The translations under genes were made by a program, and so were the position numbers. From NCBI GenBank assembly GCA_037951105.1, contig JBAMJV010005505.1, positions 1 to 64,000 on the forward strand: a stretch of DNA of 64,000 bases, given 5' to 3'. The DNA is from Echinarachnius parma. Its lineage: Eukaryota; Echinodermata; Echinoidea; Clypeasteroida; Echinarachniidae. The stretch's first letter is position 1. Every line of letters begins with the position of its first letter. This document shows positions 1 to 20,110 of this stretch, piece after piece. Under the pieces are notes generated by a model that had not been told where the DNA came from, made no database searches, and was given only the letters and a program-made list of their open reading frames with translations.

Positions 1-48
1 TAAATCAAAAGTCGCATGCGACCCAGAATTCCAGCGGTGGTGGGTAAT

Positions 49-647
49 CATTGGCGTAGCTACGGGGTATGGGGTCGCGCCCCAATACATAGCCCTTGTC
101 ATAATGGAACCATGACAGGTTCACGACGAAAACTTTGGGATTTCGTGGCTTGTTTTGCGATGTTGTACGATAGTCGCACGACAGTCGTACACATAATTTA
201 AAAGGGTGTAGTACGACGAAAAATGTGTTGTGGATTGACATTCGGACTAACGTTTTTTCATGGCAAGACAGGTACACGAAATGTTTGTCTTACTGTGCTG
301 TGATAACATTGTACGACAATCGTACGACATTCGTACGAAAAAATTACATGTTGTCGATGCCAACAGTTTGGTGTTGTACGATAGACCTGCGACATAACCA
401 CGAAATTGTCTGACTTTTCTGTCTGTTCCTGTCGTGAAAGCTAAATTTCATTGTGACCACTTCCACGACAGACGTACGAAATTTAACCACGACAGAAAAC
501 TGTACATTTCGTACGACAGAATCATCATGGGTTTCATTGTGACCAGGGCTAAACATTTTAAAACAAAGGGTTTAAATTCGTGATTGTGCCCCAAATAACT
601 GTATACGTACCCCCACATTCAGTGAGTCCGACCACGTTACGCCACTG
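49..647. mobile_element. hAT-type non-autonomous element with 8-bp target duplication
   Basis: The left end starts CATTGGCGTAGC and the right end finishes GTTACGCCACTG, so the termini are inverted copies of a CAGTGGCGTA-type end. The element is flanked by TGGGTAAT (41-48) and TAGGTAAT (648-655), an 8-bp duplication with one mismatch, the size made by hAT transposases. The interior is rich in the palindromic octamer TCGTACGA and its variants GTACGAC/GTCGTAC, and it has no transposase-like reading frame. The subterminal GGTCGGACT-type sequence near the right end recurs at 2961, 4545 and 17330, which links these copies into one group. Confidence 0.72.
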
Positions 648-676
648 TAGGTAATTAATCAATATGAAGAGCTTTC

Positions 677-1133
677 TTCCAAAAGGCGCTATATCCACTT
701 TTTCAACTTTCTAGGAAAACAGGTTTCTTTGCCCAACTTTATACACGTGCCTATATGGCAATACATTAATTATGAAAATTGAACTTTCTACATTTTGATT
801 TTGAGTGAGTAATTTGTCGTAAAATGGGGATTCCTAGATAGCTACGTAGCTTATAAATGTAGATACATGTATATCGTTAACTCAATTATTATGGAAAGTG
901 CACTCTAAAAACACCCGGGTCAGACTGACCCGGAAAAGAGTCCGTTTTGGCCACACTCCATTCCGGGTCAAAAAATGACTCGGAATGGGGTCAAATGTGA
1001 CCCCATTCCAGGTCTTCATGACCCTATTACGGGTCATGTTTTGACCCTGAACGGAGTCTGGCTCCAACGAACTCTTTTCCGGGTCAATTCTGACCCGGGT
1101 GTTTTTAGAGTGTGGATTTAGCGCTTTTTGGAA
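677..1133. mobile_element. Small inverted-repeat element (family TTCCAAAAGGCGC), interrupted
   Basis: The termini are TTCCAAAAGGCGCTATATCC and its near inverse at 1115-1133 (GATTTAGCGC...GGAA). A second, uninterrupted copy lies at 51774-52004 and matches over most of its length. Here the copy is split by the element at 901-1112. Removing that insert leaves about 240 bp, similar to the intact copy (231 bp). There is no coding capacity. Confidence 0.75.
901..1112. mobile_element. Palindromic MITE (family CACTCTAAAAACACCC), nested
   Basis: This 212-bp element has nearly complete dyad symmetry. It begins CACTCTAAAAACACCCGGGT and ends with the inverse. It is flanked by TG on both sides (899-900 and 1113-1114). 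Repeated GACCC/GGGTC blocks make it a strong hairpin. A second copy lies at about 14210-14419. The CACT-type terminus and 2-bp duplication would fit the CMC/EnSpm group, but the family call is inference. Confidence 0.75.
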
Positions 1134-1171
1134 CTCAGCTCTTCAGATTGTCTGAAGTCCTGTTTACCTCT

Positions 1172-3643
1172 GGGCAATTCCACGGTAACGGAAGGACATT
1201 CAGACACAATTTTGGAACTTCAATCAAATAATTCCAGGATCCTGCTGTTGATTTTTTATTCTAAATGGCATGTCTTTGATCCTTGTTGGGACACCTTTGA
1301 TTTCCACTATTTCTAAAATTTTGACCGCATTATGTAAATTAGATATGGACACTAATGAGGCCGGTAACGGAAGGACGCCAAAATGGACATGGATTTTCAA
1401 GTTTTTTAGTTATGACCCAATCTCCGTGAAGTTACGAGGTTTATCATGTTAAGTTGGCTACTAGTCAATTTCCTTATGTTCACAGAGTATAACACCACCT
1501 TTTAAGAAAAATATCTAGATTGGTATATTAATTATGAGAAATTAATTACTCCAGTGTTCGGTAACGGAAGGACGGTAACGGAAGGACCTCTGAAAAGTCT
1601 ATTGGAATTGTACAATAAAATTAATTTTGAAATTTAAAGACCATTTATGAGAAGGAAACATCTCTTTTGTGGTCTAAAATGAGTTTGTATCATAGATAGC
1701 ATATGGACATCACAAGCATTTACATTTCTATTTTTTTCTTACTATATTTCATGCTCCAATGGCTCTCATTCATGGTCAATCCATGGTAACGGAAGGACAC
1801 TCAGACACAAATTGTCAACTTTAAGAAAGACATTTTTAAATATTTGTGTTGTTAGAACAGTCTATTTTGATAACAATACTTCCAAAACATTATTTTTTTA
1901 TTTTTTTTATCTCGGCACAAATGAGGTCGGTAACGGAAGGACACTAAAATGGACAAGGTTTTGTTATCAAATCAGTTTTAACTAAAACTCTGTGATATTA
2001 AATAATATATTTACAAAATATTTTAAGGGTACACATTTCATTCTCTGAAGGGTTAAGAAGAATTTACTTGTTCTTTGATTAAAATTTGTCCGCAGATATT
2101 TGAGTTATTTCACACAAAGCGGACCAATGTTCGGTAACGGAAGGACATAATGGACTATAATGTATGATATGACACAGTAGGGTCATTCCATGTCAAATCA
2201 CCTTTAACAAAATTGAAAATTTTCATCGCAGCCCCCTTCAAATTTGCTAATATTTGGTATGTATGATATTTCAACCTTTAAAAGCGTAAATATTTAAGTT
2301 TTAGCCCAATCCGCCCAATGGTTTTGGCGCTATGGTCGATTCTTATGGGGGAGTTTTGTAAGAAATGGGCGTGGGCACCATTTTTAAAATGGCCATTGTC
2401 CATTAACCGTTGGGTCAATTTATTTTGTAAAGGTGTCATTGGACTGGGGATGTTATGTGCAATCCATTTATGCCATTTGTGTTCATGCATGAGCGAGTTC
2501 GGATACGATAACCTTTGACCTTAGATTTTGACCTTCTGTTTTACCTCGTGGATCAAATAATTTTGAGAATTTGTTTTGCTTAAATCTTGGCTTGATATAA
2601 TTTCTACAACATATGAAAGAATTGGAGATATGTTATTTCTTGCTTTTTTCTACAGCCTTGTTTTTAGTTTGCAAATTTCATGTAAAATTTAATTATTTTA
2701 GACCTACACCCATGTCCAAGAATTCTATAGGGGTGTATTGTATTAAAAAAAAAGACCTATTCAAAGTCATGATCAGAGCCTATTCACACCCTGGCTCACC
2801 ACAGTTAAATAGACCTACTAATCCCCATACAATAGAAATCCAGACAAATGGCATCATGGTACAAGGGCCCTGTTGCAGAAAGAGATAAAATCAATTGTGA
2901 GCCAGATCAAATGTTCTAAATGCACAAATCTGATTGGTTGAAACACAGAAAATTACTAGTCTGACCACGCTACGCCACTGATAGCTGGCCATTGCAGGTA
3001 TTGTCTCATTATTTTGGGTTTTCATATATGAGAGACAAATTTTTGAACATAAATTTTGTCATAATATGTAATATGAGGTACCTTGTCCATCTGTTACCAT
3101 GTGTATGGTAACGGAAGGACATTTTCTTTTGTTATTTATTAATTAACGAAGAAACAATGAGCAATACAATTGTTAGCAATGGGAAGGCCTACTTGAACTT
3201 GCTTTGCACTGAAGATTGGTCTGCTCTCTAACAATTGTGTGAGCCACAAAATTAAAAATATTGATTTTTCGGTAACGGAAGGACATTTCCATAGGCTGAA
3301 AATAAGAAGTCATTGAAGCATAACAAATCAAATAAATCATACAAATTTACTATTTTACGAAATGGTCATATCTCAGGAGTCAGAATAATGGTTTTTAGGC
3401 TTAACTGGGGAAATATAAAACAAACACAGGATCAAAACACTTTTTCACAAAAATGTCAAATTTGTGGGGTTCAATTATGGTTATAAAGTTATTATAAAAA
3501 AACAACTAAAATTATGTAAAACTAAAATTTTCTCATTGAATTCCAAAAATATAGAATTTAAGCTTTGATTTGATACCAAATTTGTATCATAAAAATGCTT
3601 GTAAATTTGTTGGTCAAATGTCCACTTTGGCGTGGAATTGCCC
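1172..3643. mobile_element. 2.5-kb DNA element with 13-bp inverted ends and internal 14-bp motif array
   Basis: The left terminus GGGCAATTCCACG (1172-1184) recurs inverted at the right end (3631-3643). CTCT flanks both ends (1168-1171 and 3644-3647), consistent with a 4-bp target duplication. Internally the motif GGTAACGGAAGGAC occurs nine times (listed separately). There is no transposase-like reading frame, so it looks non-autonomous. Other insertions are probably present inside: a hAT-type right terminus ends at 2980 (CTACGCCACTG), and 2170-2870 begins GGGTCATTCCATGTCAAATC and lacks the motif. The limits rest on short inverted ends and a 4-bp repeat, so they are moderate. Confidence 0.5.
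1184..3284 (+). repeat. Nine exact copies of GGTAACGGAAGGAC
   Basis: The 14-mer occurs without mismatch at 1184, 1363, 1560, 1574 (tandem with the previous copy), 1785, 1929, 2133, 3107 and 3271. Flanks are shared in a pattern: the copies at 1184 and 1785 are followed by A(T/C)TCAGACAC, those at 1363 and 1929 are preceded by AATGAGG(C/T)C, and those at 1560 and 2133 are preceded by TGTTC. This indicates an old duplication of a roughly 600-bp unit of three motifs whose spacers have drifted while the motif has not. Confidence 0.9.
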
Positions 3644-4370
3644 CTCTCTTGCATGATAAAACGTCACACATCATCGGGATTTTGCACAACATTCACAATA
3701 ATTGTGCGAGTACTTAATAGAAATATTAAATCGTTTTTCTATTTTGTTCTTTTGAAAAGTAGTACTAGTAGCCTACCATTTAGACTGCAATTGTGTTTTA
3801 AACTTACACTGTGCATATTTAACATACCCATTTTTACGTTCATATCGCAATTACAAAATAAGGAATAACGAATTCAGCCTGTAAACAACTATAAACAATG
3901 ATTGTTATGAATAATAATTCATATTGTTATGTATAACAATAATTAATTAAATAGTAATTTTTCAGGACATTTGTAGGTTTTATTAGTTTCAACGGCGGAA
4001 AACTTGTCCTTATTATTAATATGGAAATGAGAGAAAACGTTTTTGAACCACGGTTTAAGTTGAAACCACCAGTTTGTGAATTCCAGTAGTCTTGCAATGT
4101 TGAACATGATTTAGTTTTAATATATCCACAATTTCAATTACATTTTGCAAATCTAATTCGTTGTTTATACCTATGCAACAAATAGAAATGTATTCCAATA
4201 AAATAATTCCATTCCAACGACCAGTATCCAGTATAGTAGAGGGTTTAGATATTTTACGTGTTTCGATCTTCCCCACAAAAAAGCAATGTAATTTAATTCG
4301 GTATAAGTTTGAAGTTTGGTAATGTTATTCTTCTCATTTTGTGTCTGTCATGTGATATCAAATGTTTAAA
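3644..4370. other. AT-rich intergenic or intronic DNA, nothing recognised
   Basis: No exon with plausible splice sites and no inverted-repeat element was found. If the THSD1-like gene extends leftward, this could be intron or 3' flanking sequence. Confidence 0.5.
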
Positions 4371-4384
4371 CAGGTTAATTGGGG

Positions 4385-4519
4385 GGCACACCTTATGTAT
4401 TTCTTTGTTTTTTCAAAAAATGTCCCCTTATGTTTTCTATTGTTTTTTCAGAAGGGGGGGGGGGCACGTGCCCCCCTTGCCCCCACCCCCCCCCCCCCGC
4501 CCCCGTCGCTACGCCACTG
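4385..4519. mobile_element. G/C-homopolymer element, right terminus
   Basis: Long G and C runs surround GGCACGTGCCCCCC, and the block ends GTCGCTACGCCACTG at 4519. This terminus matches the hAT-type group whose intact members sit at 34781 and 55883. The left end was not identified, so no target duplication could be assigned. Confidence 0.5.
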
Positions 4520-4533
4520 GGTTTGGGTATAGC

Positions 4534-4725
4534 CAGTGGCGTATTGTGGTCGGACTAATTGTGGGTATACACATTACGTACTTCTTTATTTTTGAAAGAT
4601 TTTACCCCATATAGCAATCTTACTCTTCGTTTCACCGGTATCTTTGTAATTGTTTATTGTGGTCAAGATATTGGGGGCACGTGCCCCCCGCCCCCCCCCC
4701 CCCCCTTCTCGGCGCTATGCCACTT
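4534..4725. mobile_element. G/C-homopolymer element, second copy
   Basis: It begins CAGTGGCGTATTGTGG and ends GGCGCTATGCCACTT, inverted termini of the same group as the preceding copy, with GGGGGCACGTGCCCCCC and long C runs inside. The 8-bp flanks do not match, so the limits are approximate. Confidence 0.5.
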
Positions 4726-5285
4726 TGCACGTACATTAGCTCACAGCGTAATCGTTGATTTCATAATGTTAGTTCAAGACAAACATGGATAATACAGGTA
4801 TGTCCAGAATGTTCTAAAATAATTCAAGGTAAACATCCGATCTTAGGTTTCCTAGATTTCGGCGTGGGAAAGCACATAAACTACCATAACATTTTATTTT
4901 TTGAAGTAAAAAATAAAGCTGTTAGACAAGGACAAACATGTTCTCTCATGTACCATACATCCACCAATTACCTCTGACAAATTAATGATAAAAACATGAA
5001 AATTGTTTATTATACAAATGTTGAAGAGTAGAGAACCTATACATCCAAAGACTTACAAACTAAATAGGGGAAACGATGCTCAATTGTTGGCAACTTTCAT
5101 TGGTATGCAACATTTGAATGAGTGAGGTATGATATACCTAAAGAAATTAATATTTATTTTAATGACTGTCTCGTTTTAAAAAAAATGTGCGGTATATTGT
5201 TCCATGCTTTGCTTAAATATCACCCATTATAATAATTATGTAGGCTATCTAGAACAGAATGCCTTGATGACGCATTGAAACTTAC

Positions 5286-13676
<8,391 letters not shown>

Positions 13677-14209
13677 CCTGGAGGAGAGAGGTAGGAGAGA
13701 GGCGCTTCTGCATCAGGCCGAGTTACCCAGGAGATGAGATGATCCACCGAAAAGTGACTCCCTAGTCAACATTCTATGCATGAGGAAATAATATGGTATA
13801 CGACTAATTAAACGAGTTATTCTACTGCAAGAGAGTCAACATTATAATTATGACTATCTGATCAACATTCCGTGCACGGGGAAGAAAATGTATATCGACT
13901 ATCATGAGGTCAACTCATAAGGTGAGAGAATCCTCTGCCAACTGACATAGTTGCCGGAGATGAGAAACAATGAAAAGGAAGATGACGGCTTGGATACACG
14001 GTTCTTATAACTTCTGTGGGTGGGATTCGGTGTGCATTCAACTTACTTTTACGACACATTTCTTATACGAATATTACCCCCTTTCTCATAATAATCCTTA
14101 TTCTGCAATAATCATAGGCTTATAATAAAACCTATAATATACTCGTTGTATTTTTGTGAATATCGTCCGAGAATGGTAAAAGAGCCAAGCCTCTGCTGCT
14201 AATGTGAAT
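13677..14209. promoter_or_regulatory. 5' flank of the THSD1-like gene, no defined promoter
   Basis: This should hold the 5' UTR and promoter of the minus-strand gene. A purine-rich AGGAGAGAGGTAGGAGAGAG stretch lies just upstream of the start codon. I could not place a TATA box or initiator with confidence. Confidence 0.3.
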
Positions 14210-14419
14210 GTATAAAAACACCCGGGTCAGACTGACCCGGAAAAGAGTCCGTTGGGGTCACACTCCATTCCGGGTCAAAAAATGACTCGGAATGGGGTCA
14301 GATGTAACCCCATTCCGGGTCTTCGTGACCCTATTCCAAGTCATTTTTTGACCCTGAACGGAGTGTGGCCCCAACGGACTCTTTTCCGGGTCATTTCTGA
14401 CCCGGGTGTTTTCAGAGTG
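14210..14419. mobile_element. Palindromic MITE (family CACTCTAAAAACACCC), copy 2
   Basis: It is closely similar to 901-1112 throughout, ending TTTTCAGAGTG. The extreme left end has decayed to TATAAAAACACCC. It lies upstream of the THSD1-like start codon. Confidence 0.75.
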
Positions 14420-14699
14420 TATATAACGATGTGTAAACGACTGTTATTGAGATGTAGAGCACGTGGAGAAAGGTTATATCTTCACTAATTGGGTGCAAAG
14501 GGAAATAAGAAGATGCCATTGTCTTTTGGGTAAGAAATTAGAAGCGAACAACAGAAAAATTAAATTGATAACCCAATTTCATGGTCATTACAATTCAACG
14601 ACGCCCATTCAATCATTGTTGAGTTTATGTCTTCGTGGGGATAAGTTTGGTAATTTCCGACATGCAAATATAATATATACTCCATTAACATTCGATTAA

Positions 14700-15100
14700 A
14701 GGGATCTAGTAACTTTGTTGACATGTGCACAAACTGACAAATTGTTGATGACATAATTACGTATTTCTGTGACCTGATACGTCCACTGAGTGATGTGTGA
14801 AAATTAAATGGTACATGAATGTTATATGACCGAATAATGAGCGAACATGCAAAGTGATCATTGCTAACTCATTGCACTGACTTTGTACACATTATAATTA
14901 TCCACTATATTAATTATAAAACTGAACACTTCACTTCAATCATACATATATATATATATCTTTATAAGGGATGAGAAATTTGGAAAACCGAAAACGGATC
15001 CATGCTTATAAATTGGTAATACAAATACAACAAGGTATAATGAGAAAACCGATTTGTTCTGAGTAAGTTTTGCGGATTTTGACAATGTTACTAGATCCCT
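14700..15100 (-). mobile_element. TTAA-flanked element, family AGGGATCTAGTAAC, copy 1
   Basis: The inverted termini AGGGATCTAGTAAC and GTTACTAGATCCCT are flanked by TTAA on both sides (14696-14699 and 15101-15104). The same family is at 38706-39127, 53894-54272 and, truncated, 54945-55206. Shared internal blocks include AGTGAGTGCAATG-like and TTGTTGTATTCGTAT-like sequence. Length 401 bp; non-coding. Confidence 0.82.
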
Positions 15101-15375
15101 TTAAGGTAAATAGGTTTGCCTTTATGAGAATATCGCCGAATTACGCGCTGTTAATAAGTGATTAGAAATGTATAATTATTTGTTTAATAACTTTAAGCAG
15201 ACATCATGGAACCAGAGGGACCTCCCGACGACTCGTGCTACTGTGATCAGGTGATAAACATTATTTTGTATGGGTGTTAAATAAATAAACTTTGCACCCA
15301 ACATTAGACCAAAAGTGTTTCAGACCTTTTCACGGGGCGCATTCATAGATTCATTTGAATCATTTCGTTGAAATA

Positions 15376-15852
15376 TACTGTTAAAACGCTGTGTAAACAA
15401 ATTCAACAACTTGTTGAAAATTTTCAACAACCACTGTTTAACATATGAACCATCCAACTGTTGTTGAAAACATTAAAGTTTACACAACTGTTGTTTTAAT
15501 TTGTTCTACAAGTGTTGTTTAGAATCCCGTTGTTGAAATAGCAAATACAAAACAATATGTAACAGCGGCAAGCTAGTAGGATTCGAACCGGGGGTCTTTG
15601 GGTTATAAGTCTCACTCTCTACCGACTGCGCTATCTCGGTTCGCTTGGTTTGTGGAGGGACAAAAGAGGTTTTGACGCGGTGATTTTGCGGTCGAAACTA
15701 TCACGTGATTTAACTCGCTTCAATAGCGCTTGAACAATGGCTGCTTAACACAACCCTTCTTTGTACAACTTATCATGCTACACCTAAAGTTGTATGAAAA
15801 GATTCAACAACCATTTTTACACAGCGTTTTTTTACACAGCGTTTTAACAGTG
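15376..15852. mobile_element. TA-flanked inverted-repeat element carrying a tRNA-like sequence
   Basis: It begins TACTGTTAAAACGCTGTGTA and ends with the inverse (...GCGTTTTAACAGTG), flanked by TA at 15374-15375 and 15853-15854, the target of Tc1/mariner-type elements. GTTGTTGAA/TTCAACAAC motifs recur in both arms. The centre contains a tRNA-like segment on the minus strand. Confidence 0.65.
15567..15644 (-). repeat. tRNA-like sequence inside a DNA transposon
   Basis: The minus strand has A-box TAGCGCAGTCGG (15622-15633) and B-box CGGTTCGAATCC (15579-15590) at tRNA-like spacing. The anticodon and T stems pair poorly, so this is a tRNA relic or SINE head and not a working tRNA gene. The two pol III boxes look intact. 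Confidence 0.6.
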
Positions 15853-15854
15853 TA

Positions 15855-18725
15855 GACGTAACGTCACCTGAAGTCTTGAGATAGTCAAATTTAAACCAAA
15901 GAAGTTACGTAACTTTATTAACATAACATGTATTAATTTGTTAACCAAACTTGTTCAAAGTTGTATTACCATTTGACATTAATGTCTAAACGGGTCAACA
16001 TAACATAATAAATAACATAATAAACATGAGACAAGACACAAGGGTGCATTACATTATAACTATACAATATAACTTTAACAGTTTTTAACGAAATATACAA
16101 AATGCACGTCAAAATGTTAAATACAACAATACCACAATTCAAAACATGGAAGTCCCTGGCCAAATTTGAAATATGTTTTTAATTAATTTAAAGCCTTCTG
16201 AAGTCTTGTTATGATTACTGCTCTGAATTTGCTTCATCAATATTGTATTTTCCTTCAAATTTAACCAGTCGCCTCATGTTTAAAAATGAAATAGACAAAC
16301 GCCACGCAATATAAACATCATAATCCTTCGACATGTTTATATTATATGATAATAATTCTTAGAACTGGCATACCTCTGTGACAACGATGATTTCAGACCT
16401 AATCCATAGAATTATTTAAGTTTAAATAGAGACGACATCTGCCAACCATTATAAACATCGCATGGCTTAGTTAAGTTTTCAAAATCTCGGTCATGGCACG
16501 ACTTTTGCCCACCACGTCAGGTAAAACCGACTCATGTAGTTGTTATTTATGTCATAAATTTTGTACAGCTTTAAAACCGACATCGCCGGCGACGTCAGGC
16601 CGTCATAAACATCTCCTCGCATCGATGATTTCAATATCCATGTTGTTTTTCAGTTTAAAATGAGAACGACATACGCCAACAAAATTATATAAACATCGTA
16701 AGTATGAGCATGAATTTCTTGGCGATGTGGCTTGGTCTATAAGACATGATAATCCATATATAATATTTAAAACATGAATTGTTAGAACATGCACATTAAT
16801 TCAAATGAACATAATTATATTTGCTGCATAAACATTATGAAAAAACAATATTTGAGTTTAGAAAGAAACCGTCATACGCCACCCATACCCTGATATAATT
16901 CAGGTTTATAAATAAAAAAAATATCATAATATATACGTCATCCATTAACCTATTCAATAGTATTGGATTTTGATATAACATAATGTACATTCTACACGAC
17001 TCAATAGCCATCAGCGTCAATAATATTTTCGGGACCAGTCCCGAGCAGGAGATTATATCCCGAATGTCGGTCATGGAATGACTTTTGCCCCATGCCAGCT
17101 TCGTCGAGTCGGTAATAATCTGACGGGATATGATAAACGATGTCGACATTCAGATGCGGTCAACGACATATCTCATGATCGTCGTTATACGAGCAATCAA
17201 AGGCTATAGACGACCCAGACGTAGCTTTAATATAGGGACAAAAAGGGGGGCACTAGCTTACCCCTACGAAATGATTGCCCCCCCCCCCCCCCCCCCCCCC
17301 CAATGCCCTCCCCAGTGACGTATAGTGAGGTCCGACTGATTGGGTAGGGTGAGATTTATTGGGGCAGACACTTATTTCTTTATGATAAGAAATATGTTGT
17401 ACCTATATGTTTGTATTGCTTTTGTCAAATTATTGATGGGCATGTGCCGCCATATAGCTACATGTATATATATGCCACTGATCCACGTTTTTTTTGTTAA
17501 TGTAATATCATATTTACGACTACTTTAGCCATTCGGAACTGACTTTTGAACACCTTTCTCAATTAATGTTCATCTCGACCCTGGAACTATAATGGACACG
17601 ACAATGACTTCTGCACATTAACCTGGAAAAGGTGCGAAATTTTAAATAAGTTTATAACTAGTTATATTAAAGTCACCGGGAAAACAGGAAACGTGTTAAC
17701 GACATGCATGCTTTATTATTCCATCACCATCCTGCCAGCTTTATTAACAATTAAGAAAGTATCATCAATCCTGACAACTGTCAGTTCAGATATGACACCG
17801 ACATAGTTGTTATTGTACGAAGAGTGACATAATACCGTAATAAAATATACAATATTTGAAATATAATATAGTTAAGAGTAGAATTAGAAGGCTGCGACAT
17901 CAAGATCGCGTACAAAGGTTGCACCTCCATGCTTCCCGTATAAGACGTAATATTTAACTAAAGTTTTGTGGCGTAAAATAAATCATAACTGGGCTTGCCT
18001 TTATTATCATTCATTTGTTTAATCATGCTACAAGAAGATGCAACTAATGTGATTCTGCATTTATCGAAGAAAATTAAATATGTTATCCTTGAAATAAATT
18101 TCAACTAAATGCCTTTTAAAATGCATTAATCGTAGAAAAGGACTTATTTACTTATTTAGTCTTTTTCCATAGTAAAAATCACGGCGCTGCAAAATGCAAC
18201 ATTACTACCATGTAGTACCGCGACATCGATTCTGTTCACGGACTGTCAGGATCACCAAACATGAACATAGAGTATATTTTCTGCAGGTGTTTTCTATCTC
18301 ATCTCATTCTTGAATCAAATTAAAAGAAGCAGATTATATAGACGCGACCATTAAAAGGTAGCTAGAATAAACAAAGTATAATGGAAACGCAATTTGGAGA
18401 AGATATTATATACGAGGGTGTGATGCTATATTGACGTTTCATATCATGTCGATTCTAAACTGAGATGAGATATATGTGACATTATATTATTCCTATTAGT
18501 GCCACAAAAAGTGAAATTATCAATCGAATTTTGTTCTTGTAATAAGTCATTAATTTCAACAGCTATATTATATACGAATAGTGAAATTTGCACCTGCAAA
18601 GCGACTAGGTTCAGACACCAACATCCGCTCTCGTTTGAATGTATTTATTGAATTAAAAGAAGAAGCAAAACAGGGATAATGATGATATACTGTTTATCAC
18701 AAGCGCTGGTAATCCTGGTAATACT
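15855..18725. other. AT-rich intergenic DNA with diverged repeats
   Basis: Between about 16260 and 17110, blocks such as ACATA(C)GCCAAC...TATAAACATCG and TCGGTCATGG...ACTTTTGCCC recur at roughly 200-bp spacing in a diverged form. A G/C-homopolymer element remnant lies at 17215-17490, with CAGTGACGTATAGTGAGG and a 20-odd-base C run. No exon was recognised. Confidence 0.45.
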
Positions 18726-18881
18726 GTGGTGGCATTAAAGGGAACATTTTTGCGAAAATTTCGCGAAAGATAATTTTTCGAAAATATTGCTACATTTTTT
18801 GCAAAAATGGACATACTCTCGCAAAATGTTCGTGAAATGTTAATATTTTCCTCTAAAAAATGTCCCTATAATGGCCACCAC
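18726..18881. mobile_element. 156-bp inverted-repeat element
   Basis: It starts GTGGTGGCATTAAAGGGAAC and ends with the near inverse of GTGGTGGCCATTATAGGGAC. The interior repeats TTTTGCGAAAA-like blocks on both strands. A single copy was found in this window. Confidence 0.6.
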
Positions 18882-19493
18882 ATGATACAGACATAACCCT
18901 ATATACATGTTCATTGTAAAGCATTTAACCACTCACACTGAAACGAGGTTCCATTGGTACACATGCTGGCATCAATGAAATCCAGCTCTTGGTGTGCGGA
19001 GTATACGTAGACTAGTATAAGGCTACGATAATAGCCGAAAATAAGTAATTTCTCTTTCAAATCCGGAGCTCTTCAAACCATCATTATAGATACTTCCATC
19101 CAAATCCAATAAGTGTACAAAATGGAAGAAGTGAAAGGAATAGCATCAAGAAGCTAACATCCTATCTGAAGGCAGAAGAACATCTAAGCGATAATCCCAA
19201 CATAAAGGGTGATCGACGCGTCGCACAAATTGACCATAAAAACAAGTGACTGGATATAACGAGCAAGTTCAGTTATATAAATAAGATGCTGCTGGGTCTT
19301 GCGTGATCATTCACAAATTGCCCCTGACAAGACCTGAATGAAACCCAATTTAGCACAAATGTGTAGTGTCACCCCGTCGAAATTGTCGCATGATCACCAA
19401 GAGCAGTCGTCTTATAACACGCTCACCGTTTCACCCCCAAACTTCTCTGTGTAACATTTCCATCAGGAATTATATATTCACCCATTCAATAAG

Positions 19494-19799
19494 ATGAGCA
19501 TCACCTCTCTTTTCCTGTTTTTTTTCTTCTTGTCGCCAGTTTTCTTTTCTTTTGGTGTCGCCCCAGCTGGAGATGCGGCAAAAGGTGACAAGAATGTGCG
19601 TATTTTTGTTTTGTTATTCCACAAAGAACAACATATTTACGTCCGATGCCGAATAGAGATGCTTCATTTTCTCCCCGCTTTACCGCAGGAAGTATCATCC
19701 ACGTTGACGAGCGAGAAGAATACTCATTACCGCCGACTGATTGCCCATCCTAAATGGTTCGCACCATGCGTATGGTTCAACCAGGGAGCTAGCTGGTAA
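19494..19799 (+). CDS. Candidate small secreted peptide precursor
   Basis: The 101-codon open frame starts MSITSLFLFFFFLSPVFFSF, a strong signal-peptide pattern. The end has a dibasic site followed by LIAHPKWFAPCVWFNQGASW. A phase-0 intron at 19596-19688 (93 bp) is possible: its acceptor is good (TTTTCTCCCCGCTTTACCGCAG region) but the donor GTGCGT is poor. Removing it leaves 70 residues. A TATATAA sequence lies near 19275. I do not recognise the family. It could be a chance frame, since the T-rich start alone produces the hydrophobic run. Confidence 0.25.
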   Translation: MSITSLFLFFFFLSPVFFSFGVAPAGDAAKGDKNVRIFVLLFHKEQHIYVRCRIEMLHFLPALPQEVSSTLTSEKNTHYRRLIAHPKWFAPCVWFNQGASW

Positions 19800-19900
19800 T
19801 TCCGTGGACCCTATAGTATTAGCTACTGTTCCTAGTCCTTCTTGGTGGACAAAGGTTGAACAAGAGAGATGGGAGGGACTATATAGTTAGACCTTTGAAT

Positions 19901-20110
19901 TGGACCATCTGTGCGGTCTGCCTTCGTTGATGATCAGTCAGTATACACTGAACATATCCTTTGCTTTGGTTGGCCCAAAGTTTGGACATAAAAAATATGG
20001 GTTTGGGCCAGGGAGTTGTAGACTGGTATAATATACCTCAATGGTAGGACCAATCTGCGGTCTGCCTTCGTTGAAGATCGGTCAGAAGACTGAATCAAAC
20101 AAATCCTTAC
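19901..20110. repeat. Two diverged tandem copies, about 144-bp period
   Basis: TGCGGTCTGCCTTCGTTGA is followed by GATC(A/G)GTCAG in both copies (starting about 19902 and 20047). The intervening sequence is less alike. Confidence 0.55.
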
